Positions 1-10,710 of a stretch of 64,000 nt of DNA are shown here, in pieces; within the stretch, counting starts at the first letter, position 1; every line of letters begins with the position of its first letter. The translations under genes were made by a program, and so were the position numbers. The notes beneath the pieces are model-generated. The model was not told the DNA's origin, did no database searches, and was given only the letters and a program-made list of their open reading frames with translations. Source of the stretch: Gracilariopsis chorda (taxonomy: Eukaryota; Rhodophyta; Florideophyceae; Gracilariales; Gracilariaceae); assembly GCA_003194525.1 (NCBI GenBank), contig NBIV01000075.1, positions 1 through 64,000 on the forward strand, written 5' to 3'.

Positions 1-875
1 ACGAAGACGTTCGGAATCTTCCTCTCACGAGGGTAACACAGCGAACGGAGCCTCTCCGGATGAGCACGACGAAGTCGGGTTGTAAAGCCGAGGCTCACGC
101 TCACGCCAAGCGGGGAGAGTTGAAACGGTAGGATTAGGATCACCACGAATGGGAAAACAGCCCTTCCAAGGAGTACGAGTCCACGTAAGTGGGGGAAGAC
201 GTCACGGGATTCCGGCACGAGAGACACGCGTCAGCGGTGACGAGCAACCACGTAAAGGGGTAGGAACCACGGGAGTGGGGTAAGGGAAATACGGGGGATG
301 CCCGATTGGGGGCGACAGGGGTGTGGGCCAACGGGACCACGGAAAAAGGTACAATGGAAACCCTATACAGGGGCGAGAACACGTCGGTGGTTAATAAAGT
401 GACAAGTGCCCAAGGCGGTGATACTCCTAGTGACGCAGGGTGGATAGGTCTACCGTTAGTAACGCGGCTTTACCTCCGAGGAGTGTAGAAGACTCGCGAA
501 AGCGGAAAAGACTTAGAGCCAAGAACCCTGGTTGGGGAAGTTACTCAGTGTCAGGGCGAGGTCGCCGAGCCACTATATAGTTGTTAGTAATCTCCTACTG
601 TAGCGTAGATAAATATAAATAATAAATATAAAGTTAACTAAATGTCCACACCGTGGTGCCAAACCTCCTCTTGACTATCCGTGTCAACACGTGGTCCACC
701 CAACGCCTTGGGCGGCAGACGGCGCATGCACAGGTGTGCACCTGGCGCACAGCGCGGATCCACTGAGGGCTGAGGCACCCGCTAATAGCGGTAGTAATCA
801 TCAACACGCGAAAGCGGTAAGAACATCAAGTCCACAGGGCATCGCTGAGTCTTCCTCCTTGAGGATTGCACTTCA
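1..875 (-). repeat. Left LTR (3' LTR) of chromovirus A, truncated by window edge
   Basis: Window base 1 aligns with base 10766 of the right LTR, and the two copies stay collinear to base 875 with roughly 3% difference (my estimate by eye). The first ~31 bp of the repeat lie outside the window. The end GATTGCACTTCA is the imperfect inverse of the repeat start seen at 10735 (TGTAGTGCAAT), so the LTR has the usual TG...CA ends. Gag and pol are on the minus strand, so this copy is the 3' LTR of the element. It contains no convincing ORF; short frames in it are chance. Confidence 0.93.
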
Positions 876-887
876 TATCCCCCTCCT
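876..887 (-). promoter_or_regulatory. Polypurine tract of chromovirus A
   Basis: The plus strand reads TATCCCCCTCCT directly inside the LTR, which is AGGAGGGGGATA on the element strand. It abuts the 3' LTR, the position expected for the plus-strand DNA primer. Element B has nearly the same tract at 19038-19049, also touching its LTR. Confidence 0.85.
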
Positions 888-910
888 GAGGTGCGAATAC
901 GACATCCACG

Positions 911-2738
911 ATGGCGACGGAAGCACCGGGCAAGGTCCTTAAATGTAAGTCCGGTTCGCCAGTTCTCCATCCCACTCTGGGTAACGAGCACCTAGCTGCG
1001 AATAGCGAATCTGCAACCAACTCTTCCGAGGTTATTCCAACAACACGTACGCTTTTGCGGCCTTCTTCTCCGATTACTCGGCTTCCTTCATCTACGATGA
1101 ACAACAACAACAGCAACGGCAACAACAACGGCAACGCTGGCAGCAACACACCGTTACAGTACTTCTCCGGATTTCATTCCGTGCCTCTACCGCAGAGCGG
1201 TCTCTCGACTCCTTCGCAACAAACAGGCGCAAATGCGAGTGCGGCTCCCATGGGAGGGTATCTAATGGCAGCGTGGCCGTCGTACGACATGCTGGTTGGG
1301 CTGCAGCCTTCGCAACATGCGATGACTCTCCGGCTGGCGCCGTGGTTCCACCCGACTGCGGTGTTCAATGATGCGCTTCTGGCGATGTATACCGATGGAA
1401 ACGGAATGCTCCCTGGTGACGTTCCGGCAATCGTGACCACTTCGTGGGATTGGCGCAATCGCATAGCGATAACCCGTGCACACGGTAATCCGACGGGGTC
1501 GGGAATCAGCAGCCTCCGCGCACGCGGCGTTGGTCTTACTCGCTCATCAACGGCTTCGCCGGGCTCCCTTTGAGTATCCCATCCCCGATGGTATGGGCTC
1601 CGACATCGGATTGTATCGCACCCAAGGTGAAATGGGGTACCTCGACCGCCTCGCGGGTTTGGAACCACTCTTGTGGAGAAGCATTCCCGCGGCGCGCCAA
1701 GACGCGGTGTGCTGGACACGACCGATCATTCGGGCTGAATTCCGTTATATGCGTCGCTTAGCGAGGGCCAACTTCTTGTCGATGATACGATTTGAGCGGC
1801 GAGCACGGTCCCGAGTCGGGTATTTGATTCCGTATCAGAACGTAGAAGTCGAACGCATCCGCGTGGCTAACCGACGGGGTCGGTACGTTCCGATTCCACC
1901 GTGGTGGTCGCATCTCGAAGCGTGCCGAGGTTGCTACATCGAGTTGCCTCCCGTGATCACGTATTACGGCTCATACCTCATCGAGGATCCTCATTCCGGG
2001 CTCTGGTCCGTGGTGGTCACCGAATGGGCGGTCCGCACAGCGGCTTTCATCCTCTGGGAGGTTTATGACCAGTACAGACTGTGGTTCATCCCGTTGCGGG
2101 TCCGTGCCGCCATCCGAGCGCTGAACTTACGAATCCCACTAGGTGGTGAGGCAAACGCTGACGAAGTAGCGGGGCTCCTTGATTTCATCGACCAGGTTGA
2201 CTGGGCTTCAGTTCCTCTAGAGCAGAGTGGGCGTACTGCCGGTAGCCGGATACAGGATCTGTCGCCAGGGCGTCGAACTCCGCTCGCGGGGGACTTCATC
2301 TACTTCAACCCTTGGGAGGGGCATGAGATCTCCGCGGAGGAAGCGAACTTGAGCTCCGTTTTGCACCGAGATACATCCTCGAGGGGCATCCGACCGGTTT
2401 TCGTTCACGCCGATGAGTACTACAACGTCTACGACGGTGAGGATCCGATGTTCGGCAACGAGCCCGACGAAGGTGCCGGTCACGCCGGGGCGGAGGGAGA
2501 ACCATATGGTATGGATGCTCTTGGAGTCGCCCCTGCGAGTCAGCCGTCCAATCCGTCGGTCGGTCTCCCCACTGGTGGGTCCTCTACGCCAGGTGAGGCG
2601 AACGTGGCCCCTGCGGGTCAGGCTGCCGTGATCTCTCAGTTCCTCCGCCAAGTGGGGCTGGGAGGTAAGGAGGCCAGTGGCGATGTCACCGCGATGCGGG
2701 ATGCTCTGATAGCCCGACTCCAGGGAAATAACCACTAA
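911..2738 (+). CDS. Antisense accessory ORF (aORF) of chromovirus A, one frameshift
   Basis: A long reading frame opposite to gag-pol starts at an ATG 35 bp inside the 3' LTR and ends 214 bp before the pol stop. It runs in one frame to about 1495 and continues in the +1 frame from a GGGG run (1495-1498) to 2738. With that single base discounted it would be a protein of about 608 residues. The N-terminal ~110 residues are Ser/Thr/Asn-rich. The middle is Arg/Trp/Tyr-rich and probably folded. A Pro/Gly/Ala-rich linker precedes a C-terminal motif beginning AVISQFLRQVGL. I see no signal peptide, membrane segment or known domain, so it is not an obvious envelope protein. A diverged copy sits at the same place in element B (19120-21097) with matches such as CWTRP, RAEFRY, GRYVPIP and EVYDQYR. 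That argues for protein-level conservation. The function is unknown; antisense extra ORFs are known from some plant Ty3/gypsy lineages. Confidence 0.75.
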
Positions 2739-2952
2739 TGTGGGGGCAGTTCCAACCCGTAAGGGGGCGTGTTCCCTCACCAAGGGGGGGGAAACCTTGT
2801 GACGTAGTGTAGTCCTTCGACTAGTCGGTGTTCCATCGATCGTATCGAATAAAATCCAAGTTGACTTGTGTTCCTTCTTCTTTCCTTTCCTTTCTTCTTT
2901 TCCACACCACAGCTCCGTCCTTCATTTCCTTCCTTTCACCGCAGTGGCTTGC
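2739..2952. other. Spacer between convergent aORF and pol, with pyrimidine tract
   Basis: This is non-coding. Bases 2871-2944 are almost pure pyrimidine on the plus strand with CACAG and CCGCAG at the end. Read on the plus strand it looks like a 3' splice site; read on the element strand it is a long purine tract that could act as a second PPT. Element B has pyrimidine tracts in the same interval (21183-21205 and 21303-21330, the latter ending in CTACAG). Confidence 0.6.
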
Positions 2953-5900
2953 TTATCCCACTTGGGCGTTTATCACCGATGCCGGGATTCCCGTTCGTGT
3001 TCTGCGATGATATGACACCACTTTCGAACGTGGGAGGTGCTCTATCGGCTCATCCGAATCATATTCGGGCCCGAAACCGTACCAGCGTACGCGGTACTGG
3101 ATGTAACCATCTGGATGGTAAGAATGTTCCACAATGTGGTCAACAACAAACTCCTGTTTGTAGACTTCCCGGCCTCGCCGTGTTCGCACTATCGCGTCCT
3201 GCACGGCAGGCTCCACCACCACTGTTGGGTGTTGGACAGTCTTCCCCGGAAGGGGCATGGCTTGGTACTGCCTGTCCATGCCCTTTGAGGGGTCATTAAC
3301 CGGTTTCCGGGTAGGTTCATCCGTTTCGCGGGTCTGGAGGTCCTCGGCACGGCCGTTTGCGTCGACCACTTGATGGTGCGTATCGGGACCCTTGCTGTGG
3401 GTTAAAGTATCCCGCTTCGCGGTTTTCTTCACTCCTTGAGGGGGCTTCTATTGACGATACCCTTTGAGGGGCTTCTAACGCATCTGAAAGATGAGCATCT
3501 GGGTCGCGAACCACAGGTTTGTGTGTAGATATCCGTCTTGACGGGGGTGCTTCAGACGACGAAGTCGGTTGCACCACGGTGCGTCGTACAGTACGCGTCG
3601 ACTCGCCTCGGGCGGTAATTGGTGCCTTTGCCGTCCGTAAGGTGTCGGGGTCACGTGCCGTTTGCAACGGATGGTCGAGGGTTGTCCGCGCCGTGTTGCG
3701 TTCTGCCTCCTCACGTGAGGGCGGTTGCAACGGTGCTGCCGGTGTGTTGTCTCGCTTCGGCGACGAAGTATTTCCGTCTTTGACGTGCTTTCCTTCCGGA
3801 GTGACCGGTGCGACTTTGGCGACACTGTCGGGATCAACAGAGACACTCGGAGTGAGTTCGCGACTGCGCGATGGTCCTAAACCAGAACCCAGCTTGCTGG
3901 TCGTTTTCCTTCCGTCCTGTACGGTGTGCTTGCCCGGCCTGGCCGGTGTGTTCTGCCGTGCAGTAGTAGTTATCACGTCCGTTGTAGTCGGCTCAGAGGA
4001 TCCCGCGAGGGCCTGCTCTGCACTATCCAGCGTAGCTGTTGTTGACGAACCGTGACCCACGGAATGCGGATCAACGCTCGACGGCACAGCCGGTTCAGTA
4101 TCGCGAACGCGAATAGTTTCCTGCAACGATTTCACTTTGGCGAAAGACTTCCCACTGCGTGGTGCATTTTGACGACTAGAATCCCGGTGGGGAGTGCGAT
4201 CTGGCGCAGATGCGGTAGAAATTCCTCGAGAGGGTTCAGCGGGAGCTGTAGCGCGCAAATGCGAAGATGGCACGTCAGTAGACGGAATTCTCGGTCCACT
4301 ATTGTCCTTTTCGATGTTTCCGGAGGTCCGTGCACCACGGTTGTCATGACGCGACGAAGCGGTTTCAGTCTCTCGACGAGAGTTAGGGTTCTCCTCCCCC
4401 TCCTTAGATGGAGCGGCATGGGGAGTTGTAGAAGCGCCCAAACTGTGGGGATAGACACCGCGCGGTGGCGTTAGAGAAGAAAGGCCATTCGGGCCTGCGT
4501 CCGATAAACACGGTATATCTGAGAGTCCCCTTGAACGGTGTGGCAACACAGAAGGCCTGTTAACCACAGATGTGGGTTGTTCCACTGGGGTGTGTTGGTT
4601 CTCATCTTGGTAAGCAACCTCTACGGAAGGTGGCGGTGCCATAACAGCGCGATCGCGGGAAATCCGCTCATGAGCATCCTTCATTTCCACCACTAAGGTG
4701 TCGTTATCCACTGATATGACCTTGTAGGTACCGTCCGCGACGGGTGAGAGCTTATGCCGTTTCTCCTTATCAGGGTTCCAGTGCTCCTTACGGACGAAGA
4801 CGTAGTCACCCTCCGTAATTGGCGGTGCTGTACCTCGTACACGAGAGTCAAAATCACGCTTGTACGCGGCCTGTGTTCGTGCCATGGAGCTCCGGGCGAC
4901 CGCGATTAACTTCGTAACCCACGCTTTCCATCGTTGGCGATAATCCTTCACGGAAGGGAAGTTTGCCAGCGTAGGCTGGGGTTCCAACGCTACGGCGGGC
5001 GGATGACGCGAAAGTACCAATTCAAATGGAGTCAAACCCGTTGTACGGTGTACCTGTGTGTTATACGCAAACGTCAAGGCGTCAGTGTACAGGTCCCATG
5101 TTTTGGGGTGATCAGCAACGTAAGAACGGAGAGAGGCTAACAGCGTTCGGTTAAACCGCACGACTTGCCCATTACACTGGGGGTGGTAGGTCTTTGTGAA
5201 CAGATTCTTGATATCGAGAATCCGACACACGTCCTCAAAGAATCGCGATGCGAATTGCTTTCCGTTATCGGATAGAATGTTAACCGGTGGTCCGTAGACA
5301 AATACCCAATGGGTGAAGAAGGCTTGCGCCACCGCGAAAGCGGATATCTTCCGTAAAGGTACGGTGCGAACCAACTTGGAGAAACGATCCGTGATAACGA
5401 GTAAAAACTTATGTCCACGCTTTGTGGTGAGCAGCGGTCCCAAGAGGTCAATTGCGACAAACTCGAGAGGGGCCCGTGCTGGAAATAACTTCAACTTCGT
5501 TGAGTGCTTCCGGAGTTTGACCCGGTTTTTGGCACACTCCGTGCATGACCGCACAGTGGCGTAGCAGTCCACAGCCATGGCTGGCCAATAGTAACTCCGT
5601 CGCAACGTGAGGTAAAGTTTCCGTCCACCGGCGTGTCCCCAAGGTTTGCATAGTGCGACAAGTGCAACACTCTAGATTGTAAAGTATGCGGTACCACTAC
5701 CTGTGGGGTTTTTTAAACCGTCCTGACGAGGTATCCAACATTATTCACCTCGAAAGGGAGTTGCGCACCGCCATTAAGTCGGGCGCGAATCTGAGTACAG
5801 AAGGGATCACCTTGTTGTTCTCTGACCATCTCCTCCGGGGGTATTGGCACGAAATTACCCGGTGGGGGTTTCTGAGCATCGTCCGAGACGAGTAGTGCGT

Positions 5901-8514
5901 CCAGTTCATCATCCGATTCCGGTTCTTCATCCGAGTTATCGAGTTCACGGTCCGGGTTCTCCGGTTCTCGACCGTCGACGACGAAGCAAGGAATGTCCTC
6001 GTCCCCAGCGGGTAGAGTTTCACCATCCGTGGGTAAACGCGACAGCGCGTCCGCCTGAGCGTTCTTTGTGCCCTTCTTGTAGATCACCTCGAAGTCGAAT
6101 TCCGCAAGGCGGAGCCTCCAACGCATTAAGCGGCCTGACGGTTCAGAGACTGTCATGAGCCATCGTAATGACGAGTGATCCGTGTAAACGGTGAAGTGCA
6201 CACCCATAAGATAGGGGCGGAGAGTGGAGAGTGCCCACACAACTGCAAGACACTCTTTCTCCGAGACAGATTAATTCCGATCGTGAACATTCAGTGAGCG
6301 TGACCAGTACCCAATAGGGGTTCGTTCTCCTTCGGAAGTTGTCTGAAAGAGAGCGCAACCTACTTGGTAATCACTAGCATCCGTGTCTACGGTAAATGGT
6401 AGTCCGTGTTTCGGTAACGATAAGATCGGTGCTGATGTTACAGCCTCCTTGAGGGAGTTAAACGCCTTCGTCTCGACGGACGTAAAGGGTTCCAATTTCG
6501 GTGGTTGGCCTTTCCGCAAGAGCGCGTTCAAGGGTGCTGAGATATCTGCGCAATTCGGGATAAACCGTCGATAGACGTTGACTAATCCTAGAAAGGAGCG
6601 AAGTTCTTTTTGAGTGGCGGGTTCCTTCGCTTGACGGAGCGACTTAACTCGAGCTTCCTCGATCATCACACGCCCAGGGCGGATTATGTGGCCCAGATAC
6701 TTCACTGTATCTGTAAAGAACTCACATTTCCTCAACTTGAGAGTAACTCCAGCTTCACGTAGAGTGGTCATGATATCTCTCACGTGTGTGAGGTGGTCAT
6801 CCAGATTATCTGAGAATACTATGATATCGTCCAGGTAGACGAGGCATGTACGCCATTTGAAGCGATCCAGTACTATGTCGATAGCACGCTGGAAAGTAGC
6901 AGGAGCATTGGTCAAAACAAAAGGCATCCGTTTGAAACGGTAGAGTCCGGAGTGACAGACAAAAGCAGTCTTGTCACGGTCCTGTTCCCTGACGGGCACC
7001 TGCCAGTATCCCCAATTGGCGTCTAGAGCCGTGAAAACGGTAGCATTTCCGAGTGAATCGATGTACTCATCCATTCGTGGGATCGGGTACACATCCTTGA
7101 TGGTTACGGCGTTCAGTCGACGGTAGTCGATGCAAAAGCGCCAGGATCCATCCGTTTTCGGAGCCAGTACCACTGGGGATGCCCACGGCGACTGAGCCGG
7201 TTCTATTACTCCAGCTCGGAGCATCTTTTCCACTTGGAATTCTTCCTCTTCTCGAGCATTAGGGCCTGCCCTATAGGGGTGCTGAGCGATCGGCCTGGTA
7301 TCAGGTAGCAAGTCAATCCGGTGCTCCGTTGTAGTAATCTCCCCTAGGGAGCCATCCCACATCGTGGTGAAATTCTGTAGCATCTCACGGAGACGTTCAC
7401 GGTGCGATTCCGGCACATGACCGAGGTCAAGTTCCTCGAGTTCTTTCACGGGATCAATCCGGTCGTAACTCGTTGGAACCGGCTTAGCATCCGAGCATTT
7501 CGGCATTTGGACGGCAGTGTCCTCCCCCTCCTTAGAGTGAACGAGACCGAGGACATCGGCGGCGGTCATTCTCGTGGGAACCATCGCGGTGGGGTGGGGC
7601 ATTACCGAACCAATGACTTGGTTTTTCACCAGTGACTGGGGCGTAGAGCCTAGATTGGCGACCAGCACGTTGAACGGTTTATCGGGCTCAATTTGAGTTA
7701 CTCCATTCGCCACGGCGAGTTGATACCTATCATATAAGGATGAAAGGGGTTGAATTACTCGTAAACCGTGTTGACGGGAAGTGACTCGTACCCAAACTTG
7801 GGATTCCGGTGGAAGTTGGACAGATGCGGCAACGCGGAGCTTTGTAGAGTCCCGGGAAGCCGGTGGGGGTTCCTGCGCAGCAGGTAATGGAACGTGCTTC
7901 TTCGAGGCACGTCGTAGAGGACGACGTAAGATCGAAACGGAGGAGCCGTCTTCCATTTCCACACGTCTTAGACGGGGCCTGATGGCATCGACGAATCTGT
8001 CACAGAAGTCGCATCCCAAGATCAAAGGGGCGGCAAGTTTCCGACAAACAATAAAGTTGAGTTTCACAAGATAGGAGCCAAGGCGCACGACCAGGTCGAT
8101 TGTCCCAACCGTTGATAACGGGTTATCATTCGCATCCGCGACATCCGGTATCACGCCATGGCGGATCTGAGACTGCAACGACGGTGGCAGGAGCGACTCA
8201 ACGATGAAGTTCGGGCCTGCACCTGTGTCCAAAACAGTGAGAACTCGCACCATAAACTGGGTGGAAAGGCCAAGGTCAGCATATACCTTGTAGTTTCTCT
8301 TGGCCATTACCAAAACTCTGTCAGGGAACCGGTTGTTTCGAACACGTTTCCACGGTCGACGCAGAACACTAAAGTGTTCAGAGTTCACGTCTGAGACGGC
8401 CTGTTTCCTAGTAAGGATTTTGACCGGGGAGCGAGGCAGTGACGCCTCGGGCGCCTTCAACCTCAACTCTGAGGGCGCCTCTCTAGTAGGGGAGACTCCC
8501 GAAATCAGTTTTCC
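2953..8514 (-). pseudogene. pol: Pol polyprotein of chromovirus A (PR-RT-RNaseH-IN-chromodomain), lightly damaged
   Basis: Domains on the element strand are in Ty3/gypsy order. The aspartic protease has LDTGAGPNF near 8235. The RT has VYLDDIIVF near 6840. RNase H (FTVDTDASD) and integrase (HHCC finger, AIDLLGP, ILSDNGK) follow. Then comes a tail of about 400 Pro/Ser/Thr/Arg-rich residues and a chromodomain (EFVVDHIVEHSYH...IQYRVRWYGF) near 3000-3170, making this a chromovirus. The breaks are specific. A TAA at 6271-6273 replaces an expected Tyr before SVSEKE. A TAA lies at 5713-5715, a one-base loss occurs near 5640, and a frame change occurs near 3430 before the chromodomain. The third catalytic residue of integrase is Val (NGQVVRFNR) where the family has Glu; element B keeps Glu. 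The copy is therefore probably not autonomous, though damage is light. Confidence 0.92.
8505..8514 (-). promoter_or_regulatory. Probable -1 frameshift site at gag stop, element A
   Basis: Gag ends CAG GAA AAC TGA and pol stays open in the -1 frame across this stop, so pol is expressed only if ribosomes slip back one base. The heptamer here is GGAAAAC. The diverged element B has the canonical slippery heptamer GGGAAAC at the same spot, so element A may carry a weakened version. Confidence 0.6.
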
Positions 8515-10619
8515 TGAGCCCGTTCCGCCTGAGGCGGGGTCTGAGAATCCTGAACCACTAGCAGTGGAGCGCTAGCGGGGGTGTCTTGTCGAACAAGACG
8601 GGGGTTAGTGACCTGCTCAGCAGGGGAAAGCAACGCGTGTCGCGGGTTCGTATCCGGGATATTCCGGGGGAAGTCCGTCTTCGCTCGTAAGTACGATGCA
8701 ATCGGAACGGTCTGCTTCTCCGCTGGAGTAAGGGCTTCATAGTTACCGATCACTCCGGTTACTTCTCTCAAAGTGAGGATGCAGTCCGGTGAAATGTGAC
8801 CGTGTTCGTAACATATGTGGCATATGACTCCAGAGCGTGGGGGCGGCTGACCGGAACGAGCATCCGTGTGTCTCACCGCTGGGCGGGTATCCTTCCATCC
8901 GGGACAACTCTGCCGGAGGGCACCATTCGAATAGGGGATTCGAGGTCCGTGAACACGGGGTCCGTCAACATACAGCAGGGAATTCTCCTGAGCTGTGTCG
9001 TAGGACGCATCCGTCGTGGACGGCAGTTCCGTTGTCAGAATGGACTGAGCACCGGCCTGAGCGAGGTACACGTTATCGTAGTCCCTTGAAGGGCGTCCAC
9101 TCGCTGCTAGCGGTAAAGATGGTGAACTGGCTTCCATCATCAACGCCTTGGCGGGACGAAACTTCGATGCAGGGATACGAGCTCGAAGTGCATCACCTTC
9201 CGCTTGCGCGTGTTGAATCAACTCCAGGTAGGTGGTGTTACGACGATCCTCCCGATATCGGGCCACCAGCGTACGGATTGCCGGATCCAATCCATCGATA
9301 TACATGGTGCAGCGCTCTCCAGAGGAGTAAACATTGCCACACCTGTGGAAAGCCTTATTAAGGCGTACCGAGAATTCGGTTTCCGTCTCTCCAGATTTCT
9401 GGCGGGTATCGCGTAAAGCGAGAATAGCCGCCTGAATAGCGTTGTTCGTCGCATAGGATCGCAAGAGGTACTGAACCGCTTCCGGCCAGCACGTTACACC
9501 TCCTTCGGAGGCTCGGGAAGAACATCTTACAGAGTTGTATTGATCCTCGGCGAGGCCACGTAGAAAATACGGTAGGGCAATAAACGCCTGTCCTTCGTTC
9601 ATACCAAGTATGTCCGCTTCGGAAACGAACCTTCCGAGGAAGTCTAACACCAATATGGGATCCTCTCCAGAAAAGGACTGGTTACGAAGGGAAAGCTGCA
9701 TACGCTTTATGCAGTCCTTCACCTTACCCGTACCACGGGGTGTACGATCCAATGAGGAGTCCTCAAGCCGATAATATCGGTACGATACCAACCTCTTGTA
9801 GAGGGGATTAGTACATTTGAGTTCCCTCAATCCTAAGTGTTTCCTCCCCTTCCTCCGGGGGCAAATCACACCTTGGGTGGAAGAAGACCGTTTAGAATGG
9901 GACGGGCGTCGGCGACGATCATCGTCCGACGAAGAATCCGACGACACCGATCCATCTGAATGGTGAGAATCCTGTGAAGACAGGGAGGAATCCGAAGAGT
10001 CGGGATCGTGCTTGGGCTGCTTCTTACGAGTGCGGCGGGCAGAATCTTTCTTCTCGCGCTTCGCTTTTTGCGATACAGCAGCGGCCTCACCCGGGACGTT
10101 GTCATCCATCAAGATAGTTTGCTCCAACGTCCTCAGACGGGCACTGACACGATCAAATCGGGTTTCCACATTCTCAACACAGTTGGCAGGGCCACCAAAA
10201 CATTCCAACACAGTGTTGACATCCGCCCTTAAAAGGCGAATGTCCTCAGCCAAATCCTTCATAGAAGAGGTATCAAACCTGACACGCAGGACTTCAAACT
10301 CCTCCACGAGGGTATTGTGTGCTTCACACATCTCCTCAAGCTGCGCTTGGACACTAGGGGGGGCGTCGGTATCGGGTTCTCCCCTACGGGGTGCAGCTAC
10401 ATCGGCAGAAGCCGGGTCGACACCAGAGTTGGGAGCGTCCTTCAACGCCTTAGGTGGGGGTTTCTGGGCTCTCGACGAGTCTTGGCCCTTCGATTTGCCT
10501 TTCAAAGTGGCACGTCGAGGGTGGCCAGCGGGGACCTTCGACATCTCTGCCTGTTCCACGTCAGTGACGGAACGACTCCGCGTGACAACGGGTTCGGCGG
10601 AGGATGGTCGCCGAGACAT
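8505..10619 (-). CDS. gag: Gag polyprotein of chromovirus A
   Basis: This is an open frame of 704 residues counted from the first ATG (10617-10619); the frame is open upstream without another ATG. It is the structural protein of the virus-like particle. The N-terminal third is basic and Ser/Asp-rich, with a long charged stretch resembling a nuclear or nucleolar signal. A capsid-like helical region follows from about residue 260. A CCHC zinc knuckle near the end (CHICYEHGHISPDC) fits C-x2-C-x4-H-x4-C and would bind the RNA genome. It overlaps pol, which lies in the -1 frame. It is uninterrupted, unlike pol, so gag may still be expressed. The family call rests on the knuckle and on its position before protease. 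Confidence 0.88.
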   Translation of the reverse strand: MSRRPSSAEPVVTRSRSVTDVEQAEMSKVPAGHPRRATLKGKSKGQDSSRAQKPPPKALKDAPNSGVDPASADVAAPRRGEPDTDAPPSVQAQLEEMCEAHNTLVEEFEVLRVRFDTSSMKDLAEDIRLLRADVNTVLECFGGPANCVENVETRFDRVSARLRTLEQTILMDDNVPGEAAAVSQKAKREKKDSARRTRKKQPKHDPDSSDSSLSSQDSHHSDGSVSSDSSSDDDRRRRPSHSKRSSSTQGVICPRRKGRKHLGLRELKCTNPLYKRLVSYRYYRLEDSSLDRTPRGTGKVKDCIKRMQLSLRNQSFSGEDPILVLDFLGRFVSEADILGMNEGQAFIALPYFLRGLAEDQYNSVRCSSRASEGGVTCWPEAVQYLLRSYATNNAIQAAILALRDTRQKSGETETEFSVRLNKAFHRCGNVYSSGERCTMYIDGLDPAIRTLVARYREDRRNTTYLELIQHAQAEGDALRARIPASKFRPAKALMMEASSPSLPLAASGRPSRDYDNVYLAQAGAQSILTTELPSTTDASYDTAQENSLLYVDGPRVHGPRIPYSNGALRQSCPGWKDTRPAVRHTDARSGQPPPRSGVICHICYEHGHISPDCILTLREVTGVIGNYEALTPAEKQTVPIASYLRAKTDFPRNIPDTNPRHALLSPAEQVTNPRLVRQDTPASAPLLVVQDSQTPPQAERAQEN

Positions 10620-10710
10620 GTGTAGACCAAAAACTCCCACGAAGTAGTAAGAAACCAAAAGTTTGGACAGTGAATCTCCGAGGAGAGGTAATACAAAACT
10701 TAACCGTTTC

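Noticed and set aside
140..1149. Minus and plus ORFs inside the LTR (e.g. 140-382, 691-942, 826-1149)
   Set aside because: Several start with non-ATG codons, lie in a non-coding repeat and have no conservation beyond that of the LTR itself.
911..2738. aORF as an envelope gene
   Set aside because: No signal peptide or membrane helix, and it is on the strand opposite to gag-pol.
3519..4474. Plus-strand ORFs of 140-178 codons opposite pol
   Set aside because: Shadows of the low-complexity, GC-rich integrase tail on the other strand; not conserved in element B.
10012..10647. 211-codon plus ORF opposite gag
   Set aside because: Shadow of the Ser/Arg-rich gag N-terminus; no second copy in element B, unlike the aORF.
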